DNA of 55,967 bases from Acidobacteriota bacterium (GCA_025463125.1 JAOAPX010000154.1:1-55967), one strand, 5' to 3'; counted from the first letter of the stretch, positions 1-7,605 are shown. Numbers and translations are program-made. The notes: generated by a model from the sequence alone, not told the origin.

Positions 1-95
1 CAGCCGACGAGCAAAACTCTCGAAGATAAAAGCTTTTCCTGTCCTTGTTTGCCGATGCCGCCGAATAAAATTTGCCGGCTGTAACGCTCGTTCAT
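1..95 (-). CDS. ThiF/MoeB/HesA-family adenylyltransferase, N-terminal fragment
   Basis: The first 31 codons of a minus-strand gene that leaves the window at base 1. The peptide begins [19 protein letters not shown] and continues to SRVLLVG, which is the N-terminus typical of ThiF/MoeB/HesA E1-like enzymes: the RYSRQ arginine-rich start followed by the first strand of the Rossmann fold just before the ATP-binding GxGxxG loop. These enzymes adenylate the C-terminus of a sulfur-carrier protein in thiamine or molybdopterin synthesis. The ATG at 93-95 has a GGAG Shine-Dalgarno sequence 4 bases upstream. It lies 80 bases downstream of aroDE on the same strand, so probably in one operon. Which subfamily it is cannot be decided from the fragment. 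Confidence 0.75.
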   Translation of the reverse strand, partial: MNERYSRQILFGGIGKQGQEKLLSSRVLLVG

Positions 96-130
96 AAAAC
101 TCCAAACGCTGACTTAAAGCGAGATACAGA

Positions 131-158
131 CGCCGGGAAATTAATAAATTCCTCGGCG
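131..158 (-). other. Hairpin between aroDE and the ThiF-like gene
   Basis: CGCCGGGAAATT at 131-142 can pair with AATTCCTCGGCG at 147-158, with two G-U type mismatches and a 4-base loop. There is no U-tract, so it may be a transcript-processing or stability stem rather than a terminator. Confidence 0.35.
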
Positions 159-175
159 CTCGTCGATATTCTTGA

Positions 176-1699
176 TTAATAAAGCCTTTCCGAAACCGCG
201 GCGCTCATTTCTTTCATAGGCGCTTTTCTTCCCGTCCAAATCTCGAACTGTTTCATTCCCTGCGAAATAAGCATCGCCATTCCGCCGATTTTCGGAACGC
301 TCGCTTTATCGGCTTCCGTCATTAAACTCGTCTGAAACGGGTTGTAAACCAGATCGTAAACGAGCTTGACCGATTCGATCTGTTCGGCTTTGACGGGCGT
401 TTTATTTTGCAGCTCGCCTTTTGTGCCGAGCGGCGTCGTGTTTACCAAAATATCGAAATCGTTGAAAACAACAGCCGCCGAATCTTCAATGTTAAATTCT
501 TTTAATTCGACTTGGAATTCATCGGCTAAAGCTTCCGCTTTTTGCAGATCGCGGGCGAAAATCGTGACATCGGCTTTTTCCTGTTTCAGCGCGTAAACGC
601 AGGCTCTCGCCGCGCCGCCCGCGCCTAAAACGGCAACTTTCGCCGCTTCCGGATTGCCGTAGGCATTTCGCAGCGGTTCGATAAATCCGTGCGCGTCCGT
701 GTTGTAGCCGAAAAGTTTCCCGTTTTCGATTTTTACGGTGTTGACCGCGCCGATCTTTTCGGCGGTTTCGTCCAGTTCGTCTAAATATTTGATAATCGCT
801 TCTTTATGCGGAATCGTAACGGAGAGCCCCATGACGTTTAAGCCGGATTCTTTGAGGAAAACGTTGACGAAATTGTCTAAATTCTTTACCTGAAACGGCA
901 CGTAGACGGCGTTTAAATTATGAAATTTAAACGCCGCGTTGTGCATATACGGCGAAGTCGAATAGCTCGTGTTTCCGCCGACAATCCCGTAAACTTCCGC
1001 GTTCCGGTCGAGTTCTTTTACGCGGTAGACTCCGGTTAAATCCCCGGCGGAAATCTGCCCGGGCGCGGTCGCGCTGCCTGCGTCGAGCGACGCGTAAGTA
1101 ATCGGCGCGCCGTGCGCCAAGCCTAAAATCCGCGTCCATTTTCCGGCTTCGCCCATCGCGATCGGAATAACTTGTTTGTTTTCCTTTTTTGCGCGTTCGA
1201 GAAGCTTCCAGACGGCTAAAGAATCCGTGATGTCACCGGTTTGAACGGCGATTTTGGCAACCGCGCCGCCGGCGGAAAGGTTTTCGTAAATCTCATCCAG
1301 ATTTCCCGGTACAGCCGAAAAATCGTGGAACGATTTGATAACTTTTTCAAAGGCTTTTCCCCAAAGCGAATTTATTTTGTCTTCCGAAAAATCCCATTCC
1401 AAATCAGCCCAATCGACGAATTCGAAAACGTGTGAATGAAGCCAGAAATTTTCACGTTCGGCAAACGATAAGTTACGTTTTCCGCCTTGCTCGGACGGGC
1501 GAAAAGTCGCCAGTAATTTTCCCTTAAAGTTTTGGCTCGCCGTTCCAATAATTCGCCATAAGTTCGCTTCTTCAATATCTTTAAGACAATCGAAACGAAT
1601 TTCGATCACGTCAGCCAGTTTTTCGGCGCGTTTTATTTGTTCTATTAATTCGTCGGCACTTGCGGCGCAGACCGAAACGCAGATTTTTCCGTTGTTCAT
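176..1699 (-). CDS. aroDE: Bifunctional 3-dehydroquinate dehydratase (type I) / shikimate dehydrogenase
   Basis: A 507-residue fusion that catalyses steps three and four of the shikimate pathway: 3-dehydroquinate to 3-dehydroshikimate, then NADPH-dependent reduction to shikimate. Residues about 5-225 are type I dehydroquinase, with the general base in SFHDF (His125) and the Schiff-base lysine in AVAKI (Lys149). Residues about 235-505 are AroE: shikimate-binding SYSTSP, catalytic Lys299 in VTIPHKE, Asn320 in GAVNT, Asp335 in YNTDAHG, and the NADP loop GAGGAA at 359-364. All key residues are present. The same domain order occurs in plants, chlamydiae and planctomycetes. The ATG overlaps the stop of the TspO-like gene by four bases (ATGA), implying translational coupling. 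Confidence 0.95.
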   Translation of the reverse strand: MNNGKICVSVCAASADELIEQIKRAEKLADVIEIRFDCLKDIEEANLWRIIGTASQNFKGKLLATFRPSEQGGKRNLSFAERENFWLHSHVFEFVDWADLEWDFSEDKINSLWGKAFEKVIKSFHDFSAVPGNLDEIYENLSAGGAVAKIAVQTGDITDSLAVWKLLERAKKENKQVIPIAMGEAGKWTRILGLAHGAPITYASLDAGSATAPGQISAGDLTGVYRVKELDRNAEVYGIVGGNTSYSTSPYMHNAAFKFHNLNAVYVPFQVKNLDNFVNVFLKESGLNVMGLSVTIPHKEAIIKYLDELDETAEKIGAVNTVKIENGKLFGYNTDAHGFIEPLRNAYGNPEAAKVAVLGAGGAARACVYALKQEKADVTIFARDLQKAEALADEFQVELKEFNIEDSAAVVFNDFDILVNTTPLGTKGELQNKTPVKAEQIESVKLVYDLVYNPFQTSLMTEADKASVPKIGGMAMLISQGMKQFEIWTGRKAPMKEMSAAVSERLY

Positions 1700-2454
1700 T
1701 TTAAGTCAGAAGTAAAATTCGAAGATTTCATATGCATCACAAACGAAATTGCGGCGATTAAACACGCGATCACGCCGACGGCAGCCGCTGCGACGATCAA
1801 AGTTTGACCGCTCTGTTTGACGGCGATGGCGGTTAAAGCCCATGCGATGGCGAGCGGGTAAAAATAATTTCGGAGCTGTACGCGAATCAAAACTCCCAGA
1901 AACGCGGCGATTAAAATCAAAGCCGCGCCCGATAAATTCGCCGTCGAATCCGAGACGCGAACGTTCAGGTAAACGAGCGCGACCGCGGCATTCAAAATCG
2001 TCGCGACCGTCACCCAGCCGAAATAAAGTCCGAACGGCGCGCTTGCCAGCCAGTATTCGCCGTATGTTTCAGCCGTTTTCAATTTAATATTAATAAAAGC
2101 GAGCGACGCGAGCAAAACGAAAATCACCGCCAGAGAAAACAAAATCATCTCGTGATGCCAGAAATAAAGCCATGCGCAATTGGCGGCGCAGCTTAAAATA
2201 TAAACGGTTCTGATGCTGCGAAAACGTTCGCGGTTTTTCGGCAAAAACTGGTAAATGCTGAAAATTAATAATCCGAAATAAATCAGGCTCCAAATGGCGA
2301 AAGCGTAACCGGCAGGCGTTATGCGGGTCGGGTATTTGGCGGAAATCGCGCCCGGATCGATGCCGCCCAGATAACCGGTCGCCGCGAGCCAGTTAAAAAC
2401 TATGACGCCGACGGTGGCGATGACTGCAAGAACCGGTTTTAACTTGTCATTCAT
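1696..2454 (-). CDS. TspO/MBR-related tryptophan-rich membrane protein
   Basis: A 252-residue, very hydrophobic protein with about seven predicted membrane spans. The motif FAIWSLIYFGL near residue 52 and ANCAWLYFWHHE near residue 92 resemble the conserved tryptophan-rich core of the TspO/MBR family (outer-membrane or mitochondrial tetrapyrrole-binding sensors). It is longer than classical TspO (about 155 residues, five spans) and matches the extended, poorly characterised branch, so ligand and function are unknown. The gene overlaps aroDE by 4 bases; a link to aromatic metabolism is only an inference from co-transcription. Confidence 0.7.
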   Translation of the reverse strand: MNDKLKPVLAVIATVGVIVFNWLAATGYLGGIDPGAISAKYPTRITPAGYAFAIWSLIYFGLLIFSIYQFLPKNRERFRSIRTVYILSCAANCAWLYFWHHEMILFSLAVIFVLLASLAFINIKLKTAETYGEYWLASAPFGLYFGWVTVATILNAAVALVYLNVRVSDSTANLSGAALILIAAFLGVLIRVQLRNYFYPLAIAWALTAIAVKQSGQTLIVAAAAVGVIACLIAAISFVMHMKSSNFTSDLK

Positions 2455-2521
2455 AAATTGTTTGGTTTCAGATTATTTTCTTATATACTGTCATAAATTT
2501 TCGCTCGAAAGAAATTCGTTT

Positions 2522-2746
2522 ATGAAAGATTGGGCGGAAAAGTTTATGATTACTGGCGTATGTCCGGTCGGACAGGCGGCGGCAAAGGCGTTTAACGGCA
2601 GCGAAATCGTCTTCGATCAGGGCGATGCCGGTTTCGATCCGGCAAACGAAAAATCGCGAAATACGTTTTGCCGCTACTCTTCAAAAAAGAGAAAAAGCCG
2701 AGGGCAAAATATTCCTTATAAAGCTTTTAAATCGCAGCGTGAATAG
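2522..2746 (+). CDS. Possible small ORF or gene remnant, function unknown
   Basis: A 74-codon ORF from an ATG at 2522. The first half (MKDWAEKFMITGVCPVGQ, then AFNGSEIVFDQGDAG) has normal coding composition, while the second half is Lys/Ser/Arg-rich and reads like out-of-frame sequence. No convincing ribosome-binding site was seen. A second overlapping frame (2625-2936) continues with plausible residues for a short stretch, so this could be the 5' part of a frameshifted gene. Family not recognised. Confidence 0.3.
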   Translation: MKDWAEKFMITGVCPVGQAAAKAFNGSEIVFDQGDAGFDPANEKSRNTFCRYSSKKRKSRGQNIPYKAFKSQRE

Positions 2747-2912
2747 TTTCAGACAATTTTGGAGATTCAGATTTCTGATTTTTTTTTTGAAAAAACAGTT
2801 TATTTCACTATTTCGTATAAAAATTACGGAAAACGTAAAGTATAGTTGTCGAATCATACGTTTGCGAGCTGCTTTTAGCCTATATATCAATAAATATCGA
2901 GTAAATAATTTA

Positions 2913-2928
2913 TGGCATTCGGATTGCT
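2913..2928 (+). promoter_or_regulatory. Sigma-54 (RpoN) -24/-12 promoter
   Basis: TGGCAT at 2913-2918, five bases, then TTGCT at 2924-2928. This matches the RpoN consensus TGGCAC-N5-TTGC(A/T) except for C to T at the last base of the -24 box; the GG/GC pair spacing is exact. It lies about 73 bases before the start of the small secreted protein at 3001, leaving a leader of about 60 bases. Confidence 0.65.
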
Positions 2929-3000
2929 TAAATTAAAGCGGCGCACCTCCTTATCTTTCCCCTGTGCGTAAGATTTAGAGGAAAGAGGAAATTAAATAAA

Positions 3001-3249
3001 ATGAGAATTTTGAAACAATTATTTTTAATAGTAGCCATTGTCGTCGGAGTTTCCATATCGGCTTCGGCGCAGGATAAAAATAGAGATAAAAGACCGCCGA
3101 AAAATGATCCGCCCGTAATTGTTCCCGGAAAAGTAAAATCTGAAGAAAAATCGAAAGAAAAACCGAATGAAGGCGATCGTAATCGAGGTAAAAAGCCGCA
3201 GATAGTCTTGAGCAAAGAAAACGACACAACCGAACTCGTATTTGTTTAA
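3001..3249 (+). CDS. Small secreted Lys/Asp-rich protein
   Basis: An 82-residue protein with a clear signal peptide: MRILK, a hydrophobic core, then cleavage expected after SISASA before QDKNRD. The mature part of about 60 residues is extremely hydrophilic, rich in Lys, Glu, Asp, Pro and Arg (KNDPPVIVPGKVKSEEKS), probably disordered and basic. No domain is recognised. A purine-rich Shine-Dalgarno sequence (GAAAGAGGAAATT) precedes the ATG, a sigma-54-type promoter lies at 2913 and a strong terminator follows at 3281, so this is a self-contained one-gene transcription unit. An envelope or periplasmic stress role is only a guess. Confidence 0.75.
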   Translation: MRILKQLFLIVAIVVGVSISASAQDKNRDKRPPKNDPPVIVPGKVKSEEKSKEKPNEGDRNRGKKPQIVLSKENDTTELVFV

Positions 3250-3280
3250 GCAAAAACAGCCATAATTTTTGCTTCCTATA

Positions 3281-3323
3281 AAAAGAAAGGACAACTCGAT
3301 AAAAAAGAGTTGTCCTTTCTTTT
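3281..3323 (+). terminator. Rho-independent terminator after the small secreted gene
   Basis: A perfect 17-base stem: AAAAGAAAGGACAACTC at 3281-3297 pairs with GAGTTGTCCTTTCTTTT at 3307-3323 around a 9-base loop, ending in T residues. It is also symmetrical enough to work on the minus strand. Confidence 0.85.
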
Positions 3324-3814
3324 TGCCGCGAAAACGACAAATTAAGGATTTGCGGAAAATTTAAGGAAACGATCAGCCCATTCTCTTCAAAAAACCGACC
3401 GCTTCCTTTTTATTCCGTGCCGAAACAGCGCGGAATCCATTTAACATTTCGTTTAACTTTTATTAAAAAAGAAATCTTCAATGACAACGAAATTCCGCAA
3501 TTTTCGGCGAAAATCTGCCGGATTTTAATAAAGAAACTTCAAATTAAATGAAAAAAACAAATGAGAAAAGAAACAGGGAAGCGATAAGCCTTTAATTCTT
3601 AGAGATTATTTTTTTTCTTAAAGATTGCTTTTTATCTGTTGGCGGACGAACTTTAAAACGATCACGCGCCGGAAAAAAGCGCCTGCGAAAGCCTCTTTTA
3701 CCGGAATCGTTAAATCTCTAACGATTCCGGCTGTAAACAATAAGTTCTGGGTGCGGATCGTTTAATACATATGCATTCTTTGCAGTTTCGAATGCGGGAA
3801 AAAAGCCTTTGTCT
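3324..3814. other. AT-rich spacer with one strong inverted repeat
   Basis: About 490 bases with no convincing gene. It holds a perfect 12-base inverted repeat, CCGGAATCGTTA at 3701-3712 and TAACGATTCCGG at 3719-3730, with a 6-base loop. The repeat lies about 85 bases beyond the stop of the minus-strand zinc-ribbon gene and could end its transcript, although a U-tract is missing. Confidence 0.5.
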
Positions 3815-3961
3815 CTAGTCTTTCTTTTCGTCGGAAGTGCACGGGCATTTGCATCTCTGGCAAACAGGTTGACCGCAGCGGCGACAATCTCCGACTTTTT
3901 CCAAACCTTCGTTTTGACCGAAATCGCGTTTCTGACAAACTGCGCATCGTTTTTCTTTCAT
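3815..3961 (-). CDS. Tiny cysteine-rich zinc-ribbon protein
   Basis: A 48-residue protein. It carries CAVC, then CRRC, then CQRCKCPC: four CxxC-type knuckles likely to bind one or two zinc ions, followed by the acidic/basic tail TSDEKKD. The ATG at 3959-3961 is chosen because AGGAG lies six bases upstream; a longer reading frame to 4039 has no such signal. It resembles short treble-clef or ribbon proteins, but no family is recognised. It stands alone, convergent with the small secreted gene. Confidence 0.65.
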   Translation of the reverse strand: MKEKRCAVCQKRDFGQNEGLEKVGDCRRCGQPVCQRCKCPCTSDEKKD

Positions 3962-4172
3962 AAATTCTCCTACTGGAAATTCTGCACTAAAACCACTGTT
4001 GTGTTCAAGAATCTCAAACCGTTTTAAAAGAAGCGCCATTTAGCCGCGCGGGAAAGCTTATCGAATGAGTATTTTAATTGTTTTGAACTTTTGTCACAAA
4101 ATCGCCGAATGCGCTGTTTTAATAAAAAGCGTTAAGTTGAAAAAAATATTCAAATACTTGAGGAGCGAAATT

Positions 4173-4286
4173 ATGAAGAAAAACAAAAAAAGTTTTACAC
4201 GCCGGCAACTTGGGGCGTCGATTATATGCACCTGGCAAAATACGAAGGAAACTGGAGAAAATGCTTTTAATTTACCGGCTGTTTGA
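4173..4286 (+). CDS. Possible 37-residue peptide, or leader of the following hairpin
   Basis: The ATG at 4173 has a good Shine-Dalgarno sequence (GAGGAGCGAAATT), and the ORF runs 37 codons (MKKNKKSFTRRQLGAS, ending LPAV) to a TGA inside the 18-base hairpin at 4257-4308. The alternative frame over the same DNA reads FYTPATWGVDYMHLAKYEGN, which resembles the C-terminal strand of NTF2-like/lumazine-binding-like proteins. The locus may therefore be a remnant instead of a real peptide gene. Confidence 0.3.
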   Translation: MKKNKKSFTRRQLGASIICTWQNTKETGENAFNLPAV

Positions 4287-4308
4287 GCGCTAAATTAAAA
4301 GCATTTTC
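4257..4308 (+). terminator. Perfect 18-base inverted repeat, terminator-like
   Basis: GAAAATGCTTTTAATTTA at 4257-4274 pairs exactly with TAAATTAAAAGCATTTTC at 4291-4308 across a 16-base loop, followed by TT. It overlaps the stop codon of the 37-codon ORF and lies between that ORF and the convergent Crp-family gene, so it may stop transcription from both sides. Confidence 0.55.
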
Positions 4309-4341
4309 TTAAAATGGTGCGTATAAGATTTGAATAATAAC

Positions 4342-5172
4342 CTAATGAATATTTTGAAGCGTCGAAAAGCATTCGCAAGCTGAAAGTTCGAGTTCGAGCC
4401 GGTTGATGATTTTTAATCTGCCGCGACTGTAATCGATCAGACTTTTGTCGCGCAGAGCTTTGGCAGCCTGCGTAACAGTCGGGCGATTAACGCCGAGAAT
4501 CAGAGATATCTGCTCGTGCGTTATTTCCCATTGATTTTTTTTCACGCGATTTTGAATCATTAAAAGCCAGCTCGCCAAGCGTTCTTCAATAACATGAAAT
4601 GATTCACAAACCACTCGCTGAGAAATCTGTATGAGATACGCGTTGACATATTCGAGCATATGCGTTTGAAAACTGCCGGAAGAGGCAAATTCCTGCTTAA
4701 AGGTTTCCGTTCTCATTCGCACAAGATTTCCGCTGATCGTAACCTGAGCATAATGAGCCGGACGATTCGAGCCGAACGTTTCGCAGATGCCGCTCGCGCC
4801 TTCTCTGCCGATCATCGCGACTTCAACGGTTTTACCGTCGGTCAATGTTTGCAGGTGAGAAATGACGGCGGTTTCGGGAAAATAAACATAGCCGTCAAAT
4901 TCACCGTTTTGATGCAGATATTCGCCGCTCGACAGATAAATGTTCTCAAGTTGGGGGATTAAGCGCTCTGAATCTTCTGCTGACTGAGATCTGAGCAATT
5001 GGTTCGTCAGGATCGTTTGTGCGGGAAATGCGATGGGCGGGAGATTTTTGAAATTTCGTATTTTTTTCCTGCCGATTGTCGAAAGCCCGTTTATGTTGTT
5101 TCCGGCGTTTGTGAGAGCGGAGGCGGCAACTTTTCTGTCCGTATTTTTTTCGTGTTTTATTTTATTTAACAT
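4342..5172 (-). CDS. Crp/Fnr-family transcriptional regulator
   Basis: A 276-residue protein. Residues 1-50 form a variable basic N-terminus; about 70-190 form a cyclic-nucleotide-binding-like jelly roll (VYFPETAVISHLQTLTDG, then VEVAMIGREGASGI); about 215-262 form a winged helix-turn-helix (HEQISLILGVNRPTVTQA). The phosphate-binding cassette arginine/glutamate pattern of true cAMP receptors is not evident and there is no FNR-type Cys cluster, so the effector is unknown. This matches the subgroup in which an altered jelly roll responds to redox or other signals. The ATG at 5172 has AGGA upstream. The receiver and PAS genes next door suggest a stress-signalling neighbourhood. Confidence 0.85.
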   Translation of the reverse strand: MLNKIKHEKNTDRKVAASALTNAGNNINGLSTIGRKKIRNFKNLPPIAFPAQTILTNQLLRSQSAEDSERLIPQLENIYLSSGEYLHQNGEFDGYVYFPETAVISHLQTLTDGKTVEVAMIGREGASGICETFGSNRPAHYAQVTISGNLVRMRTETFKQEFASSGSFQTHMLEYVNAYLIQISQRVVCESFHVIEERLASWLLMIQNRVKKNQWEITHEQISLILGVNRPTVTQAAKALRDKSLIDYSRGRLKIINRLELELSACECFSTLQNIH

Positions 5173-5216
5173 AATTTCCTATATATTAACCGGGCGTTAA
5201 GTTTCCTTCAGAAAGG

Positions 5217-5558
5217 TTAAAGGCTTCTGATGTCAACAATTATAGATTGAGCGCGTTCAGCGTTTGATCGCTCTATAACGCGCATCAGCATTACTCTCGT
5301 CTGTATTAAATGATTTCTGAGTTTTAAGGTGAAATTAAAGTTTTCTACCGTATCGCGACCTTTGAGAAAATGATTGAAACGCCGCCAGAATTCCTGCACA
5401 TCCTCAAAAAAATCCATTTCAAAAAAATTGCGACCGACCGGATTTAAATCTTTAAAGAAAGCGTTTAACGAATTTCTGAAATAAAGAATCGTTCCGTCAG
5501 CGCTCAGTTCAAAAATGACAAATACTTTCCGTTCTATATTTTCCGAGACATTTATCAT
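5217..5558 (-). CDS. Single-domain PAS-like protein
   Basis: A 113-residue protein with the PAS pattern: an N-terminal strand with FELSADGTILYFRNSLNAFF, the helical turn DLNPVGRNFFEMDFF, then a long helix and three antiparallel strands (ENFNFTLKLRNHLIQTRVML, IVDIRSL). It has no output domain, so it would sense a ligand or mediate protein contacts with a separate partner. It starts at an ATG with GAGAG upstream. A GGGATTTCCCC box lies about 140 bases upstream. The PAS assignment comes from the pattern only; no cofactor-binding residue is identifiable. Confidence 0.55.
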   Translation of the reverse strand: MINVSENIERKVFVIFELSADGTILYFRNSLNAFFKDLNPVGRNFFEMDFFEDVQEFWRRFNHFLKGRDTVENFNFTLKLRNHLIQTRVMLMRVIERSNAERAQSIIVDIRSL

Positions 5559-5674
5559 AAAACTCTCTGTCCCCGTCCGCGTGTTTTCTTTTTACGGTAA
5601 TTTTTGCGGAATCTTTTTAAGCCGTAACTTTTTTTTATGTAAGGAATATGACATATGAAAGACTAAACAAATAT

Positions 5675-5711
5675 TAGGAAACCGGCACACGGCTATTAGG
5701 GATTTCCCCTA
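5675..5711. promoter_or_regulatory. Palindromic box 1 with upstream half-site
   Basis: The near-palindrome TAGGGATTTCCCCTA (5697-5711) is preceded 22 bases away by a half-site TAGGAA (5675-5680). It lies about 140 bases upstream of the PAS gene at 5558. Three similar elements occur at 6401-6435, 7227-7263 and 7807-7842. Confidence 0.45.
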
Positions 5712-5755
5712 TTTTTACAACTGGTCTCATTTCTAAGGATTATAATCTTAAGTTG

Positions 5756-6190
5756 TTAGATATATTTGCCGAGAGTATATTGCAGTTCCTGAAAATTGAT
5801 TGGTTTTACGAGATACTCGTTTCCTCCGGCGTCGTTTGCGGCATTGCGGGAGCTGGCTTCAGCGCAGCCGGATAAAAAGATAACCGGCACGCTTTGAATC
5901 TTTTCAGATTTGCGGATTTGTCGCGTCGCGTCGAATCCGTCAAGACCCGGAAGCCTGACGTCCATCAAAATTAAATCCGGGCGTTCCTGTTCGGCAATTA
6001 TTAATGCTTCAATGCCGTCATCGGCTTCGAGAACGCGATACTTCCACATCTCCAGTAAAAACTTGAGCATTGTTCGATTATCTTCATCGTTTTCGACAAT
6101 CAAGATTGCCGGCGTATGAAAATCGCTCTGCCGGTATACGTTCGAGGCGTCTATTGTTGGTGTGCGGGTTTCGGTCTGTAAAACAACCAT
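5756..6190 (-). CDS. Single-domain response regulator (CheY-like receiver)
   Basis: A 144-residue stand-alone receiver with a 27-residue N-terminal extension. The phosphorylation site is Asp77 in LILMDVRLPGLDG, the acidic pocket is IVENDEDN (residues 31-38), the switch residue is Ser107 in FLSG, and the conserved lysine is Lys129 in YLVKP. It should therefore be phosphorylated by a histidine kinase and pass the signal by protein contact, since there is no output domain. It is a paralogue of the degenerate receiver at 6515-6961: both start with M-x-x-L-Q and align residue for residue. No kinase is adjacent. Confidence 0.9.
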   Translation of the reverse strand: MVVLQTETRTPTIDASNVYRQSDFHTPAILIVENDEDNRTMLKFLLEMWKYRVLEADDGIEALIIAEQERPDLILMDVRLPGLDGFDATRQIRKSEKIQSVPVIFLSGCAEASSRNAANDAGGNEYLVKPINFQELQYTLGKYI

Positions 6191-6255
6191 AAAGCTTTAG
6201 AGGTAATTAATATAGAATAAATTTATTGTTGTAGGTGAAATTTCTGAAGATACGT

Positions 6256-6286
6256 AGAGGTGAGCTTTCGGTTAAAGCTCACCTCT
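6256..6286 (-). promoter_or_regulatory. Strong leader hairpin upstream of the receiver gene
   Basis: AGAGGTGAGCTTT (6256-6268) pairs perfectly with AAAGCTCACCTCT (6274-6286) around a 5-base loop, about 66 bases before the receiver ATG. There is no U-tract, so a leader RNA structure is more likely than a terminator. The rest of the 324-base spacer holds only box 2. Confidence 0.45.
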
Positions 6287-6400
6287 TACCTGATTGTTTG
6301 CCTGTATAAAAGAAGAGATTTTTTTATTTGAATAATCTCACTTCAGAAAGATCCTTAGCTATATAAAACGATTATCGAATAAAAAAGTTTTTACGCCTAT

Positions 6401-6435
6401 TAGGAAGATTTGCGAAAGTTATAGGGAAAATCCCT
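6401..6435. promoter_or_regulatory. Palindromic box 2 with upstream half-site
   Basis: AGGGAAAATCCCT (6423-6435) is a perfect inverted repeat of five-base arms about AAA. A half-site TAGGAA begins at 6401, about 21 bases away. It lies about 235 bases upstream of the receiver gene that starts at 6190. Confidence 0.45.
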
Positions 6436-6514
6436 CTTTAATACGGGTAAATTCGCTTATGAAACAAATATAAAACGAATCTTGAGAATTGCGTTTATTT
6501 AAGCTTTACGCTTA

Positions 6515-6961
6515 TTAAATTGCGCCGAACAAATAATTTTCCATTATGTTATCAAGCCTTTCGAGATCGAGCGGCGCTATGTGAAAGCAATTGCCGCCCG
6601 CGGCAAACGCTTTTTTCCGGTAAATCCGGTCGGTCTGCCGCGAAAGCAGAATAATCGGCATTTTGTCGAGAGATTTTATCGTCCGGATTAAACGCGTCGC
6701 TTCGTAACCGTCGAGACGGGGCAGTTCGGCATTGATCAAAACCAGATCGGGACGTTCGCTTACCGTCAAATCAATCGCGTCTTCGCCGCTTTTGGCTTCG
6801 AGAATGCAGACATTATATAAATCCAAAAGTTCTTTCAAACGATATTGGTTTTCCTCTTCGTTCTCAGCGATCAAAATCAGCGGACGTTGTTTCTTCGAGT
6901 ATGAATTTATAGTGGTTCGGTGCGGTTTAATCGGATTATGAATTTGTAAAACAGCTTTCAT
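6515..6961 (-). CDS. Degenerate receiver-domain protein (pseudo-response regulator)
   Basis: A 148-residue receiver fold. The position of the phospho-acceptor Asp is Asn77 (LVLINAELPRLDG) and the invariant lysine is Ala129 (FHIAPLD), whereas the switch Ser107 is kept. It therefore cannot be phosphorylated in the usual way, like other atypical receivers that act constitutively or bind other ligands. The ATG at 6961 is preferred to an upstream TTG at 7021 because its N-terminus (MKAVLQIHNP) then aligns with the paralogue at 5756-6190 (MVVLQTETRT). No Shine-Dalgarno sequence is obvious. It is an intact reading frame, not a pseudogene. Confidence 0.85.
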   Translation of the reverse strand: MKAVLQIHNPIKPHRTTINSYSKKQRPLILIAENEEENQYRLKELLDLYNVCILEAKSGEDAIDLTVSERPDLVLINAELPRLDGYEATRLIRTIKSLDKMPIILLSRQTDRIYRKKAFAAGGNCFHIAPLDLERLDNIMENYLFGAI

Positions 6962-7226
6962 GAAAAATCGGTAAAAATAAAAAATCGGTAAAAATAAAAA
7001 AACAAGCAAACGGGTTTTCAATTATTAAGGAGGAATTTTTGAGAAATAGAATCGAGATCTGCGCCGAATCTGATTTCTCAAATTGCAAAACCGTTTGCCT
7101 GTTCAGCCCCACTAAAGCGAATTTCGGAAAAATCGCTTCTCGTAGCTTTTCAAGTAAATATTCAAAAGGAATAACAACTGCAAAAAAGCATGCTTAATGA
7201 TTGCAAACACGAGAGGGGAAAAATAC

Positions 7227-7263
7227 TGGAAAAAAGGCAAACGGTAATAAGGAATTTCCCTTA
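7227..7263. promoter_or_regulatory. Palindromic box 3 with upstream half-site
   Basis: TAAGGAATTTCCCTTA (7248-7263) has five-base inverted arms. A TGGAAA half-site starts at 7227, about 23 bases away. It lies about 290 bases upstream of the degenerate receiver gene. Confidence 0.4.
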
Positions 7264-7309
7264 TAAACTAAGGAACATTATTACGCCGCGCGGAGCGCTG
7301 ACGGTCTCG

Positions 7310-7337
7310 GTATTAAAACGAAGCTGCGCTTTAATAC
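7310..7337. repeat. Short inverted repeat in the long receiver-LuxR spacer
   Basis: GTATTAAA (7310-7317) is inverted as TTTAATAC (7330-7337), with an inner AAGC/GCTT pair. It lies in the leader region between box 3 and the degenerate receiver. Confidence 0.35.
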
Positions 7338-7391
7338 TGAATTTTACTGTATGATTTATTGTGGTTTATAAGGAAATTAAATTTGTGAGGG

Positions 7392-7426
7392 TGCAGCAAA
7401 CCGTTCCGACATCACGGTTTGCTGCA
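7392..7426. other. 13-base perfect hairpin in non-coding spacer
   Basis: TGCAGCAAACCGT (7392-7404) pairs with ACGGTTTGCTGCA (7414-7426) around a 9-base loop. It is GC-rich compared with its surroundings and has no U-tract on either strand. It lies in a 940-base stretch (6962-7904) with no convincing protein gene, so it may belong to a non-coding RNA. Confidence 0.45.
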
Positions 7427-7605
7427 TGAGGATTTTCGGACGAATGGAGGATTCGCAACCGAAGCAAACTTAAAAAGTTTGACTTTTTGTTTATCTGCTA
7501 TCTGACGAATTAGCTTTGACGTTTTTGCGTTTTTTGCTGATTAAATTTTACAAATATCGCTAAAACTACCTTTTTATTTCGATTTCTAAAAATTAAGGCA
7601 AAAAA

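Noticed and set aside
3375..3449. A 24-codon minus-strand ORF (ending FLKRMG)
   Set aside because: Too short, no Shine-Dalgarno sequence and no partner; cannot be told from chance.
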